Shown here one piece after another: positions 1 to 5,571 of a DNA stretch of 36,396 nt; the first letter of the stretch is position 1, and each line of letters opens with the position of its first letter. The stretch comes from a virus. Position numbers and translations under genes: made by a program. The notes below the pieces were generated by a model. It saw only the letters and a program-made list of their open reading frames with translations, was not told the origin of the DNA and did no database searches. Where the stretch lies: positions 1-36,396 of IMG/VR virus record IMGVR_UViG_3300035211_000028; one strand, 5' to 3'.

Positions 1-127
1 TAGTAGCCATCTTACTTTTTACACTTTCGCTCCAACAGGCGCTTGGCTCGCTCTGTCAATTCATCGTTTGACAATTCAAGTTTAGTTGTGACCTCGCCTT
101 CAAGTTGGAGGCGGGCAATATGGCCGT
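1..127. repeat. Terminal direct repeat, left copy (circular contig)
   Basis: These bases recur exactly at 36270-36396. The two copies join the terminase large subunit start at 36279 (position 10 in this copy) to the terminase small subunit stop at position 12 with one base between them, so the contig closes into a circle of 36,269 bp without breaking a gene. A repeat of 127 bases equals a common assembler k-mer length, so it is more likely an assembly overlap of a circular or permuted genome than a physical terminal repeat. Confidence 0.95.
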
Positions 128-458
128 AGTCTTTCGGGAAATGTTTTTCAAGTAGCCAGGCGTCCGCTTTCCAATCGCCAGGCTTGCCAGATGTTTTACC
201 TTTGGCGTCAGTTTTTAAAGTGCCCTGTCCGGCGCGTGCGATGTTAGATAGATGACGCGCCTTCATATTCGCCCTTGCTGACCCTGCGCGAACGTTGAAA
301 TCTTTATCAGTTTTCAACCAATAATAATAAGTTCCCTTGTCAATCTCACACAACGCACACGCTTCCTCAATGTCCATTCCAAGCCGTAAAAAGTCAAGGA
401 GTTTTTCGGCTCGTTCGGGTGTGAACTTATATTTTGGCATTACGCCGCGACGTGGCAT
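12..458 (-). CDS. terS: Terminase small subunit (TerS)
   Basis: This is the DNA-recognition subunit of the packaging motor; it binds the pac or cos region and loads TerL. The N-terminal third has a helix-turn-helix pattern (TPERAEKLLDFLRLG, then EACALCEIDKGTYYYWLK). It is followed by a helical middle and a charged C-terminus with LTERAKRLLERK, as in phage small terminases. It lies immediately upstream of TerL on the circle with a one-base gap. The longest open frame begins at a TTG at 494, but that codon coincides with a putative promoter -35 box and has no ribosome binding site. I prefer ATG 458 (148 residues) or ATG 440 (142 residues). Neither has a good Shine-Dalgarno sequence, so the mRNA may be leaderless. 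Confidence 0.85.
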   Translation of the reverse strand: MPRRGVMPKYKFTPERAEKLLDFLRLGMDIEEACALCEIDKGTYYYWLKTDKDFNVRAGSARANMKARHLSNIARAGQGTLKTDAKGKTSGKPGDWKADAWLLEKHFPKDYGHIARLQLEGEVTTKLELSNDELTERAKRLLERKCKK

Positions 459-464
459 ACTCCG

Positions 465-494
465 ATAATTGCACAATTTTTGTGCAGTTGTCAA
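465..494 (-). promoter_or_regulatory. Putative late promoter for the packaging/virion operon
   Basis: On the minus strand TTGACA (489-494) is followed after 18 bases by AATTAT (465-470, four of six matches to TATAAT). A start of transcription about seven bases further falls at about 458, the A of the preferred TerS ATG. The spacer contains a perfect palindrome. It is the only promoter-like sequence seen just upstream of the first late gene. Spacing is one base longer than ideal and the -10 is imperfect, which would suit a regulated promoter. Confidence 0.5.
470..486. promoter_or_regulatory. Putative operator palindrome inside the late promoter spacer
   Basis: TGCACAATTTTTGTGCA is a perfect inverted repeat with 7-base arms and a 3-base centre. 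It sits between the -35 and -10 elements of the putative late promoter. A repressor dimer bound here would block polymerase. No second perfect copy was noticed in the window. The Cro/CI-like protein at 6528-6719 or the HTH protein at 902-1111 are possible ligands, but the pairing is inference. Confidence 0.45.
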
Positions 495-553
495 GTTTTT
501 TTCAAGTTACGCTGATTTTCCTGAATGCCCTATTTTCCGTAAAATCTCCCCCG

Positions 554-585
554 CAACTTCTTCGATTTTAACACATCGGAAGTTG
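554..585. other. Imperfect hairpin in the divergent region
   Basis: CAACTTC (554-560) and CGAT (563-566) pair with ATCG (575-578) and GAAGTTG (579-585), leaving a two-base bulge and an 8-base loop. No U-tract follows on either strand and it lies outside both predicted transcripts, so a terminator role is unlikely. It could be a protein-binding or origin structure. Confidence 0.35.
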
Positions 586-608
586 TATTGCTCTCCCGAA
601 AAATACGT

Positions 609-620
609 ACCTATATAGGT
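609..620. promoter_or_regulatory. 12-bp perfect palindrome
   Basis: ACCTATATAGGT is a perfect 12-base palindrome in the AT-rich divergent region. It is a candidate protein-binding site, for example for a replication initiator or repressor. Nothing in the sequence identifies its partner. Confidence 0.3.
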
Positions 621-864
621 TTTTTATAAATAAACAAGTAAAATCAATAACTTAACTTATACATACTATAAAACTACTATTTAAATAAACGTTCTATTAT
701 ACAGTTAATCTATTACTCAATTATTATAGCTATACCGTTATACTGATATATCGGGATAGCATGTTTTCACCCTCTAAAATTATTTTTCATTTTTATTCTG
801 TTTATAAATCAAATAGTTATAAAATAGAATGTATTATACCATATAACTAATTTATGAAGGGGTA

Positions 865-893
865 TTGACTTTTTATATTTTATTATATATTTT
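865..893 (+). promoter_or_regulatory. Putative early promoter upstream of the HTH/primase operon
   Basis: TTGACT (865-870, five of six matches to TTGACA) is followed by TATATT at 886-891 (15-base spacer) or TATTTT at 888-893 (17-base spacer). The predicted transcription start lies at about 898-902, essentially at the ATG of the first gene (902), which has no Shine-Dalgarno sequence. Confidence 0.5.
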
Positions 894-901
894 TAACGGC
901 T

Positions 902-1111
902 ATGAACCGTTTATTGAACAATGAAGAGGCGGCGGAGATTTTAAACATATCCGCCAACACATTGAACGTCCTGCGTTCTAAGGGTCAAGGGCCGCGATAC
1001 ATTAAAGTGAGCGGCTCGATACGATATTATGAAAACGATATTGAGGAGTATATCCGCAATAACTCGATAGACCCGGCAACCCGCGAGACGCGTTCCAATG
1101 AAAACAGCTAA
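902..1111 (+). CDS. Excisionase/AlpA-like helix-turn-helix protein
   Basis: This 69-residue protein matches the MerR-like winged-helix fold of the helix_turn_helix_17 family used by phage excisionases and AlpA-type regulators. The pattern is NNEEAAEILNISANTLNVLR (helix-turn-helix), then a GQGPRYIKVSGSIRYYENDIEEYI wing and last helix. It is the first gene of the rightward operon and its end overlaps the primase-helicase start by 14 bases, so the two are probably coupled. With no integrase in the window, a role as transcription factor or replication accessory is more likely than excision. The ATG is preceded by AACGGCT with no ribosome binding site, consistent with leaderless translation. Confidence 0.8.
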   Translation: MNRLLNNEEAAEILNISANTLNVLRSKGQGPRYIKVSGSIRYYENDIEEYIRNNSIDPATRETRSNENS

Positions 1112-3275
1112 TCAGATTTTAGATACAATCAAGTCGAAGCTGACCGGTATCAAGTCCTTGCGTCCTGATTCTTTTCAGGCTCAATGTCCGGCGCATAAAG
1201 ACGACAAGGCTAGCCTAACGGTAAGCATCGGCAAATATAACGACCGGGTGATACTGCATTGTCACGCCGGTTGTGATTATGAATCGATCCTCGATAGCCT
1301 TGACTTAAAGCCCGTTGACTTGTATATCAGCAAGGATAAAAAGCAAATCCAAGCTCTATATGACTATTTAGGCCATGACGGGGAATTGAAGCACCAGACG
1401 GTTAGATTTTCAGATAAGACATTTAGCCAGCGCCGCCCCAATAAGAAGGGCGACTGGGTTTGGAGTCTTCAGGGAATCACGCCGGTGCTTTACCGGTTGC
1501 CTGAACTGCTGGCAATGCCTGATAAGATAGTTTTAGCGGTTGAAGGCGAAAAAGATGCCGACCGTTTAGCGGGAATGGGCTTTCTGGCGACCACAAACGC
1601 GATGGGCGCTGGCAAATGGCGTCCCCAGTATACTGAGACCCTGAGAGGCCGAAAAGTCGCTCTAATCGCAGATAACGATGAAGCAGGGCATAAACACGTT
1701 GAAACAGTAGCTCAATCGCTCCTGGGTAAAGCCGCAAGCGTCAAGGTTATAAAGCTGCCGGACTTGCCGGAAAAGGGCGACGTGAGCGACTGGTTAGATA
1801 ACGGCGGGACGGGCGAGGCGCTAATGGCTATTATTGAGCAAACGCCGGAACATGTCCCCAAGCCGAAAAACCTATCGCCAGAGGCAAGGATAGTCGAGGC
1901 GACACTTGCCGGGACGCCCGATGCTGCATTCTCGATTGTGCCGATACTTGCACGGATGGACGCCAGCGCCTGCGGGATAGCAAAGGCGCAACTTAAAGAC
2001 GCCTGCCCGAAGCTATCCATGCGCGACCTGTCGAAAGCGATAACCGAGGAGCAAAAGCGCATAGCTGAAAGTCAACCCGCCAGGCCGCCGCAACGAAGCA
2101 AAGGCCCGAAAGCTCCGCCCGCCACGTTGCAGGACGTGATTGAATCCTTCCGCAAGTATCTATTTTTTACAGACGACTCGGCAATAAAAATATCACTGGC
2201 AACAGTAGTCGCTAATTTTATGAAAGGTGATCCAGTGTGGCTTATGGTGGTTGCCCCGCCATCAGTTGGAAAAACAGAGATAGTTGAACCGCTTGGCGGG
2301 CTATGGGAGGCGCACGTTGTCTCGACAATTACCGAAGCCGGACTATTACCGGCAACATCGGCAAAGGATAGAGCCAAGAACGCTAATGATGGCCTGCTCC
2401 GGGAGATGGGCGAGTTTGGCATTTTGATCTTAAAGGATTTCGGTTCGATTCTATCAATGAACATGGAAAGCCGCGCCCCGATGCTTGCAGCGCTTCGGGA
2501 GATTTACGATGGGCATTGGTCGAGGATAGTCGGGACGGATGGCGGACGCAAAATCGAATGGAGTGGTAAGGTTGGAATAATCGCCGCGACCACCGATGCA
2601 ATAGACAAACATCACGGCGTTATGGCTACACTGGGAGAGCGGTTTGTTTTATATCGAATCAGCACGCGGGAAGAAGAAGAGCGCACCGACTTTGCGTTAC
2701 AGAGCATCGGCAATGAAGCCAAGCACCGGGAAGATACTCAAAAGAAAATCAGGGGCTTGATAGATAATTTAGACATAAAGGATCATGGCGTTAAACTGAC
2801 TGCTGAAGAGCGCAAGCGCATAAATGCTTTGGCTCGATTTACCGCCCACTGTCGCAGCCCGTCCGGGCGTGATACGCGCACTCACGAGATGTTAGTCCAT
2901 CTGGAATCGGAAGGCCCGACCCGACTGGCTAAGGTTTTCGCATTACTTTATACAGCGATGCTTATACTTGATATTCCTAACACAGAGGCTTGGACGTTGA
3001 TACAGCGTATAGCCAACAACAGTATGCCGAAGATACGCTTTGCCTGTATTTTAACAATTATGAAAGCTGAAAAAGACCTTGCCGGGTTTGCTTCGTTATC
3101 AACCCGTGAAATAGCAACAGCCATAACATTACCGACCTCGACCGTCGAGCGTGCGTTGTATGACCTTGTATCCCATAATGTCTTAACCCGAACTAAAAAA
3201 GCCGACACCGGCAACGCGCCCAACTTTTGGGAACTGAGCGAGTGGGCGCAAAAGACTTTAAAGGAGTGTACGTGA
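1098..3275 (+). CDS. TOPRIM primase-helicase replication protein
   Basis: A 725-residue fusion that probably primes and unwinds DNA at phage forks. The N-terminus has a CHC2-like zinc site (C30, H33, then H54-C-H-A-G-C59). A TOPRIM domain follows with VEGEKDADRL at about 148-157 (catalytic E149), ADNDEAG at 191-197 and DVSDW at 228-232. After a Pro-rich linker (about 326-342) comes an ATPase with a Walker A-like APPSVGKT (386-393), a Walker B-like stretch ending at D447 and a GERF arginine-finger candidate at 513-516. The last 70 residues look like a winged helix (LSTREIATAI...VERALYDL). The combination resembles phage/plasmid primase-helicases rather than DnaG or T7 gp4. No ribosome binding site precedes the ATG; translation is probably coupled to the gene before it. 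Confidence 0.88.
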   Translation: MKTANQILDTIKSKLTGIKSLRPDSFQAQCPAHKDDKASLTVSIGKYNDRVILHCHAGCDYESILDSLDLKPVDLYISKDKKQIQALYDYLGHDGELKHQTVRFSDKTFSQRRPNKKGDWVWSLQGITPVLYRLPELLAMPDKIVLAVEGEKDADRLAGMGFLATTNAMGAGKWRPQYTETLRGRKVALIADNDEAGHKHVETVAQSLLGKAASVKVIKLPDLPEKGDVSDWLDNGGTGEALMAIIEQTPEHVPKPKNLSPEARIVEATLAGTPDAAFSIVPILARMDASACGIAKAQLKDACPKLSMRDLSKAITEEQKRIAESQPARPPQRSKGPKAPPATLQDVIESFRKYLFFTDDSAIKISLATVVANFMKGDPVWLMVVAPPSVGKTEIVEPLGGLWEAHVVSTITEAGLLPATSAKDRAKNANDGLLREMGEFGILILKDFGSILSMNMESRAPMLAALREIYDGHWSRIVGTDGGRKIEWSGKVGIIAATTDAIDKHHGVMATLGERFVLYRISTREEEERTDFALQSIGNEAKHREDTQKKIRGLIDNLDIKDHGVKLTAEERKRINALARFTAHCRSPSGRDTRTHEMLVHLESEGPTRLAKVFALLYTAMLILDIPNTEAWTLIQRIANNSMPKIRFACILTIMKAEKDLAGFASLSTREIATAITLPTSTVERALYDLVSHNVLTRTKKADTGNAPNFWELSEWAQKTLKECT

Positions 3276-3745
3276 AAAGCAAGATATTTATTAAGGGACA
3301 ATCTGTCGGGATTTTCCGTTTAAATAAATATGAAGGATGTTTTATTTCACCGTTAGGACATGAATCTAAATGCTGGGATGTTACATGCGGTTGTTGTGAT
3401 ATAGATTGGTGGATAAGTGAAAAGGAATTGTTAAGAGTAAAACATTTTTATACTTGCGACAAAGTAAATCTACTTGACACTCTTCCAGGATATTTTGAAA
3501 ATAATAAATATCGAACAGAAGAAGGTTATATTTTATTACATAAGCCCGGATCGCTAGAAGTTAAGAATAACGGCTGGGGCTATGAACATCGAATAGTTAT
3601 GGCAGAGCATCTTGGATATGCTATCGGCAATAAAGAGGTACATCATAAAAATGAAAGAAGGAACGACAACAGATTAGAGAACCTTCAAGTATTGACAAAA
3701 GCAAAACATGCCCAAATACATGAACAGATTTTTCAAAGAGCCTGA
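3272..3745 (+). CDS. HNH homing-type endonuclease
   Basis: A 157-residue protein whose C-terminal half has an HNH_3-type nuclease pattern: EHR at 105-107, VHHKNERRNDNR at 123-134, ENLQVLT at 136-142 and H146/H150. Such free-standing nucleases are common mobile genes between phage genes and cut DNA lacking the insertion. The start is GTG 3272, which overlaps the primase stop (GTGA). It is preceded by AAGGAG at 3261-3266, a five-base spacing. An ATG at 3227 further upstream lies inside the primase gene and has no such site. The N-terminal half (Cys- and Trp-rich, CWDVTCGCCDIDWW) is unrecognised. Its codon use looks more AT-rich than the neighbouring primase, as expected for an acquired gene. 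Confidence 0.85.
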   Translation: MKSKIFIKGQSVGIFRLNKYEGCFISPLGHESKCWDVTCGCCDIDWWISEKELLRVKHFYTCDKVNLLDTLPGYFENNKYRTEEGYILLHKPGSLEVKNNGWGYEHRIVMAEHLGYAIGNKEVHHKNERRNDNRLENLQVLTKAKHAQIHEQIFQRA

Positions 3746-3772
3746 ATTGATTGCACGGGAAAAAAGATTTCA

Positions 3773-4570
3773 ATGAACGAACTATCATTATTTACAGGGG
3801 CCGGTGGCGGGATACTTGGAAGCCTTTTATTAGGATGGAGGACAATCGGTTATGTCGAAATTGAAGACTACTGCCAACGAGTGCTCAGACAGCGGATTGA
3901 TGACGGCATCCTGCACGACGCCCCCATCTTCGGCGATATCCGAGCATTCATCAGTGAAGGGTACGCCGAAGCATATTCGGGAATGGTTGACGTTGTTACG
4001 GGGGGATTCCCCTGCCAGCCCTTCTCAGTTGCGGGAAAACAACTGGGAGAGTCTGATAGCAGGAATATGTGGCCTGCCACCATTGAGGCCATTCGCCGAG
4101 TTAAGCCCCGATGGTGCTTGCTGGAGAACGTACCAGGGTTGCTTGCGGCTAGGGACGGGGCCGGACGGCCCTATTTTGGACGAATACTCGGAGACCTGGC
4201 CGAGAGCGGGTATGATGTTAGGTGGAAAGTTATATCGGCGGGAGAGTTGGGAGCGCCGCATCGGAGAGATAGGATTTGGATGCTTGCTACCAACTCCAAT
4301 GTCGAACGATGGAATGCTGAGATCAATCAAGAGGCCTTACGAAATTACTTCAGGGGGAGCTTACAAAATCCGTGGAAAGAAATCGCAGATTCGAGGAACG
4401 GCAACGTTAAAAGATTGCTTTTGGATTGTTTTCAACAAGCCTCTTCATCCGGGTTTATCGGAATGGATGATGGGCTTCCCAGCGAATTGGATGAATATTT
4501 CTCAGCCATTGGGAACGGACAAGTTCCGGCAGTGGTTAGAGCAGCATGGGAGTTATTGAATCATGCCTAA
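3773..4570 (+). CDS. C5 cytosine DNA methyltransferase
   Basis: Transfers methyl groups from S-adenosylmethionine to C5 of cytosine, most likely protecting phage DNA from host restriction. No cognate restriction endonuclease is visible nearby. The 265 residues contain motif I (FTGAGGG, 7-13), motif IV with the catalytic cysteine (GGFPCQPFS, Cys81), motif VI (ENVPG, 118-122), motif VIII (APHRRDRIW, 161-169) and motif X (AIGNGQVPAVV, near the end). The target-recognition region between VIII and IX is short. The ribosome binding site is weak (GGGAAAAAAG). A second long frame runs through most of this gene in the +1 register (3852-4559). Confidence 0.93.
   Translation: MNELSLFTGAGGGILGSLLLGWRTIGYVEIEDYCQRVLRQRIDDGILHDAPIFGDIRAFISEGYAEAYSGMVDVVTGGFPCQPFSVAGKQLGESDSRNMWPATIEAIRRVKPRWCLLENVPGLLAARDGAGRPYFGRILGDLAESGYDVRWKVISAGELGAPHRRDRIWMLATNSNVERWNAEINQEALRNYFRGSLQNPWKEIADSRNGNVKRLLLDCFQQASSSGFIGMDDGLPSELDEYFSAIGNGQVPAVVRAAWELLNHA
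3852..4559 (+). CDS. Overlapping +1-frame ORF within the methyltransferase gene
   Basis: A 235-codon frame lies wholly inside the methyltransferase gene, shifted by one base. It starts at ATG 3852, which has a GGAGG ribosome binding site at 3837-3841 (ten-base spacing). The product is Trp- and Pro-rich with the segments EYSETWPRAGMMLGG, CLLPTPMSNDG and LSEWMMGFPANW. I recall equivalent WPRSGMM...WPTP...EWLMGFP strings in phage and prophage proteins listed next to or inside C5 methyltransferase genes, which suggests a conserved overprinted product. Whether it is translated, and its role, are unknown. An alternative is that these strings are only the frame-shifted image of conserved methyltransferase codons. 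Confidence 0.5.
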   Translation: MSKLKTTANECSDSGLMTASCTTPPSSAISEHSSVKGTPKHIREWLTLLRGDSPASPSQLRENNWESLIAGICGLPPLRPFAELSPDGACWRTYQGCLRLGTGPDGPILDEYSETWPRAGMMLGGKLYRRESWERRIGEIGFGCLLPTPMSNDGMLRSIKRPYEITSGGAYKIRGKKSQIRGTATLKDCFWIVFNKPLHPGLSEWMMGFPANWMNISQPLGTDKFRQWLEQHGSY

Positions 4571-4637
4571 GCGCAAACCCAAGCTAATCCTCGAAACGCG
4601 CAAGCTCGCCGACCTCAAGCCCGCGCCGTACAACTGA
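4563..4637 (+). pseudogene. Truncated ParB-like/DNA-modification gene remnant (24 codons)
   Basis: The frame MPKRKPKLILETRKLADLKPAPYN ends in TGA. The string RKLADLKPAPYN matches the opening of ParB/Srx-type N-terminal domains, in which the motif normally continues as NPR; in phages these are often fused to adenine methyltransferases. Here the frame stops directly after the Asn. No frame downstream resumes the family pattern before the terminator at 4774-4819. Its ATG overlaps the methyltransferase stop by eight bases, as a co-expressed gene would. I infer a decayed or deleted methyltransferase-type gene. The match is short, so chance is possible. Confidence 0.45.
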
Positions 4638-4683
4638 TTTTAAGCGCCGATCCCCAAAAAAAACGTTAAACTTTTTGGCTCTG

Positions 4684-4699
4684 AAAAGTTGCAACTTTT
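4684..4699. promoter_or_regulatory. 16-bp palindrome followed by T-run
   Basis: AAAAGTTGCAACTTTT is a perfect palindrome followed by two more T residues. It may form a weak terminator hairpin for the operon ending at 4637. It may also be an operator, because it lies eight bases upstream of the -35 box of the next promoter candidate. Confidence 0.35.
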
Positions 4700-4706
4700 T
4701 TACCAC

Positions 4707-4734
4707 TTGACAATCCTGAAATCTGTGCTACTCT
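4707..4734 (+). promoter_or_regulatory. Putative promoter of the small RNA
   Basis: TTGACA (4707-4712) is followed after 16 bases by TACTCT (4729-4734), which carries an extended -10 TG at 4726-4727. The -10 matches only three of six positions, but the perfect -35 and the TG element compensate. Transcription would start near 4741, about 79 bases before the end of the terminator T-run. Confidence 0.4.
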
Positions 4735-4740
4735 TGTAAT

Positions 4741-4819
4741 TGCATATAGCTACCTTCCTGATAAAGCGAAAGGCCCGCCGATCCCTCCTCAAGGTTCAAG
4801 CAAAAACGGCGGGTTTTTT
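4741..4819 (+). ncRNA. Candidate small antisense RNA
   Basis: A promoter candidate just upstream and an intrinsic terminator at the end delimit a transcript of about 79 bases without a credible frame. Bases 4753-4762 (CCTTCCTGAT) are the exact complement of ATCAGGAAGG, which overlaps the ribosome binding sites of both following genes (4995-5004 and 5336-5345). For the second site, pairing extends through AGCTA (5346-5350) if one base bulges. A second C-rich, anti-Shine-Dalgarno-like stretch (CCCTCCTC) lies in the terminator loop. I infer a small RNA that could occlude translation starts. No family is recognised. Confidence 0.4.
4774..4819 (+). terminator. Intrinsic terminator
   Basis: CCCGCCG (4774-4780) pairs perfectly with CGGCGGG (4807-4813), closing a 26-base loop, and is followed directly by six T residues (4814-4819). 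It ends rightward transcription from the replication/modification operon and from the small RNA promoter. Confidence 0.85.
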
Positions 4820-4939
4820 GCGTTGAAAAAGCTCCATTATAGCTTATTATAATAGATAAATTACAAAATGTCCTGTAAGTTATTGATTTATAAAGGGAAT
4901 TTATTTTGCATTTTTTTAAAGAAAAATCGCCCTACCCTA

Positions 4940-4967
4940 TTGACATCCCGTTATAATATGTTATAAT
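4940..4967 (+). promoter_or_regulatory. Strong consensus early promoter
   Basis: TTGACA (4940-4945) and TATAAT (4962-4967) are both perfect sigma70 elements with a 16-base spacer. TG at 4959-4960 adds an extended -10. A second TATAAT at 4952-4957 is part of a short direct repeat and is too close to the -35 to serve it. Transcription would start near 4974, giving a leader of about 40 bases before the gene at 5015. This is the best promoter in the window and should drive the operon towards 15464. Confidence 0.8.
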
Positions 4968-5014
4968 GGATAGCAATGATCGAGAAAAACAAAAATCAGG
5001 AAGGAGTTAAGAAG

Positions 5015-5320
5015 ATGGAAGAAAAATTAGAAAAGGAATTAGCGGCATTAGCAGAATTTAGAGCCTTATCAAATCGAGAAATTCATCCTGAAGGGGAATT
5101 TGACAAGGCTGGCCGGTGGTATCCTTCAGACTACGAACGTTGCGATTGTTGCGATTCCATTCGCGCGCCATCGAGGGCGTATCCATATAGCTATATGGTT
5201 CATTGTCGCACATTAAAGCATGTTTGTTGCAAATATGGCGTCGACGAGCGAACTGTACGAAATTTAGCTAAAGGTCAAATCGCCAGACAACAGCGAGAGC
5301 AAAAAGAAGCGAGCTTGTAA
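5015..5320 (+). CDS. Conserved-looking small phage protein, Cys-rich
   Basis: 101 residues, first gene after the consensus promoter. ATG 5015 is chosen over an in-frame ATG at 4976 because AAGGAG (5001-5006) sits eight bases ahead of it. The centre reads GRWYPSDYERCDCCDSIRAPSRAYPYSYMVHCRTLKH..C with a CxCC and further Cys/His that could bind zinc. The C-terminus GVDERTVRNLAKGQIARQQREQK is a short charged helix. I recall similar GRWYP...SRAYPYSY...HC strings in uncharacterised phage proteins, but no function is known. Its ribosome binding site is inside the sequence complementary to the candidate small RNA. Confidence 0.65.
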   Translation: MEEKLEKELAALAEFRALSNREIHPEGEFDKAGRWYPSDYERCDCCDSIRAPSRAYPYSYMVHCRTLKHVCCKYGVDERTVRNLAKGQIARQQREQKEASL

Positions 5321-5355
5321 TAACATTATTTAAAAATCAGGAAGGAGCTAGGAAG

Positions 5356-5556
5356 ATGAACGGATTTGAAATTAAAGAATATCGAGAAGCACTTGAGGAT
5401 ATTTTTCAGAAGGAAACTCCAGAGGAAATATCTGAACGCAAGCGCAAGGCTCGCAACGCCCGCGCTCGCCGCAATCGTCGGGAACGTGAATCCTGCCTCA
5501 GAGACTTGGGCTTGACCAAAGTGCGCGGATCGCTCGGCGGGACTTACTGGGAATAA
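5356..5556 (+). CDS. Small basic protein of unknown function
   Basis: 66 residues with an acidic first half and a very basic middle (RKRKARNARARRNRRERES at 26-44), then LGLTKVRGSLGGTYWE. The basic stretch suggests nucleic-acid contact. The LGLxKVRGxLGGTYWE ending seems familiar from phage early proteins but carries no known function. GGAAGGAG precedes the ATG. The leader bases ATCAGGAAGGAGCTA match the candidate small RNA complement and are nearly repeated before the upstream gene. Confidence 0.6.
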   Translation: MNGFEIKEYREALEDIFQKETPEEISERKRKARNARARRNRRERESCLRDLGLTKVRGSLGGTYWE

Positions 5557-5571
5557 GGAAGGAGCGAGACG

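Larger units (their letters stand above)
459..901. other. Divergent AT-rich control region, possible replication origin
   Basis: This 443-base stretch has no credible gene on either strand and separates the leftward late genes from the rightward early genes. From about 600 to 900 it is very AT-rich. It contains a promoter pointing each way, the palindrome ACCTATATAGGT at 609-620, the palindromes TATAGCTATA at 725-734 and GATATATC at 745-752, and an imperfect hairpin at 554-585. A position between divergent blocks next to the replication gene, high AT content and palindromes fit an origin or a regulatory switch. No clear iterons were seen, so an origin is inference only. Confidence 0.5.
4638..5014. 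other. 377-base non-coding region: small RNA candidate and early promoter
   Basis: No gene is supported here. In order the region holds a 16-base palindrome (4684-4699), a promoter candidate (4707-4734), a putative short transcript with an intrinsic terminator (4741-4819), an AT-rich spacer, a near-consensus promoter (4940-4967) and the leader of the next gene. Its layout separates the replication/modification operon from the next early operon. Confidence 0.6.

Noticed and set aside
459-494. TTG start for the small terminase at 494
   Set aside because: The codon overlaps the -35 box and the palindromic operator of the late promoter and has no ribosome binding site. ATG 458 or 440 is more likely.
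902-1111. Evidence for a lysogeny module because of the excisionase-like protein
   Set aside because: No integrase, recombinase, repressor-operator pair or attachment site was found anywhere in the window.
2072-2601. Minus-strand frames opposite the primase-helicase gene
   Set aside because: These are shadow frames of a large conserved gene with clear motifs on the plus strand.
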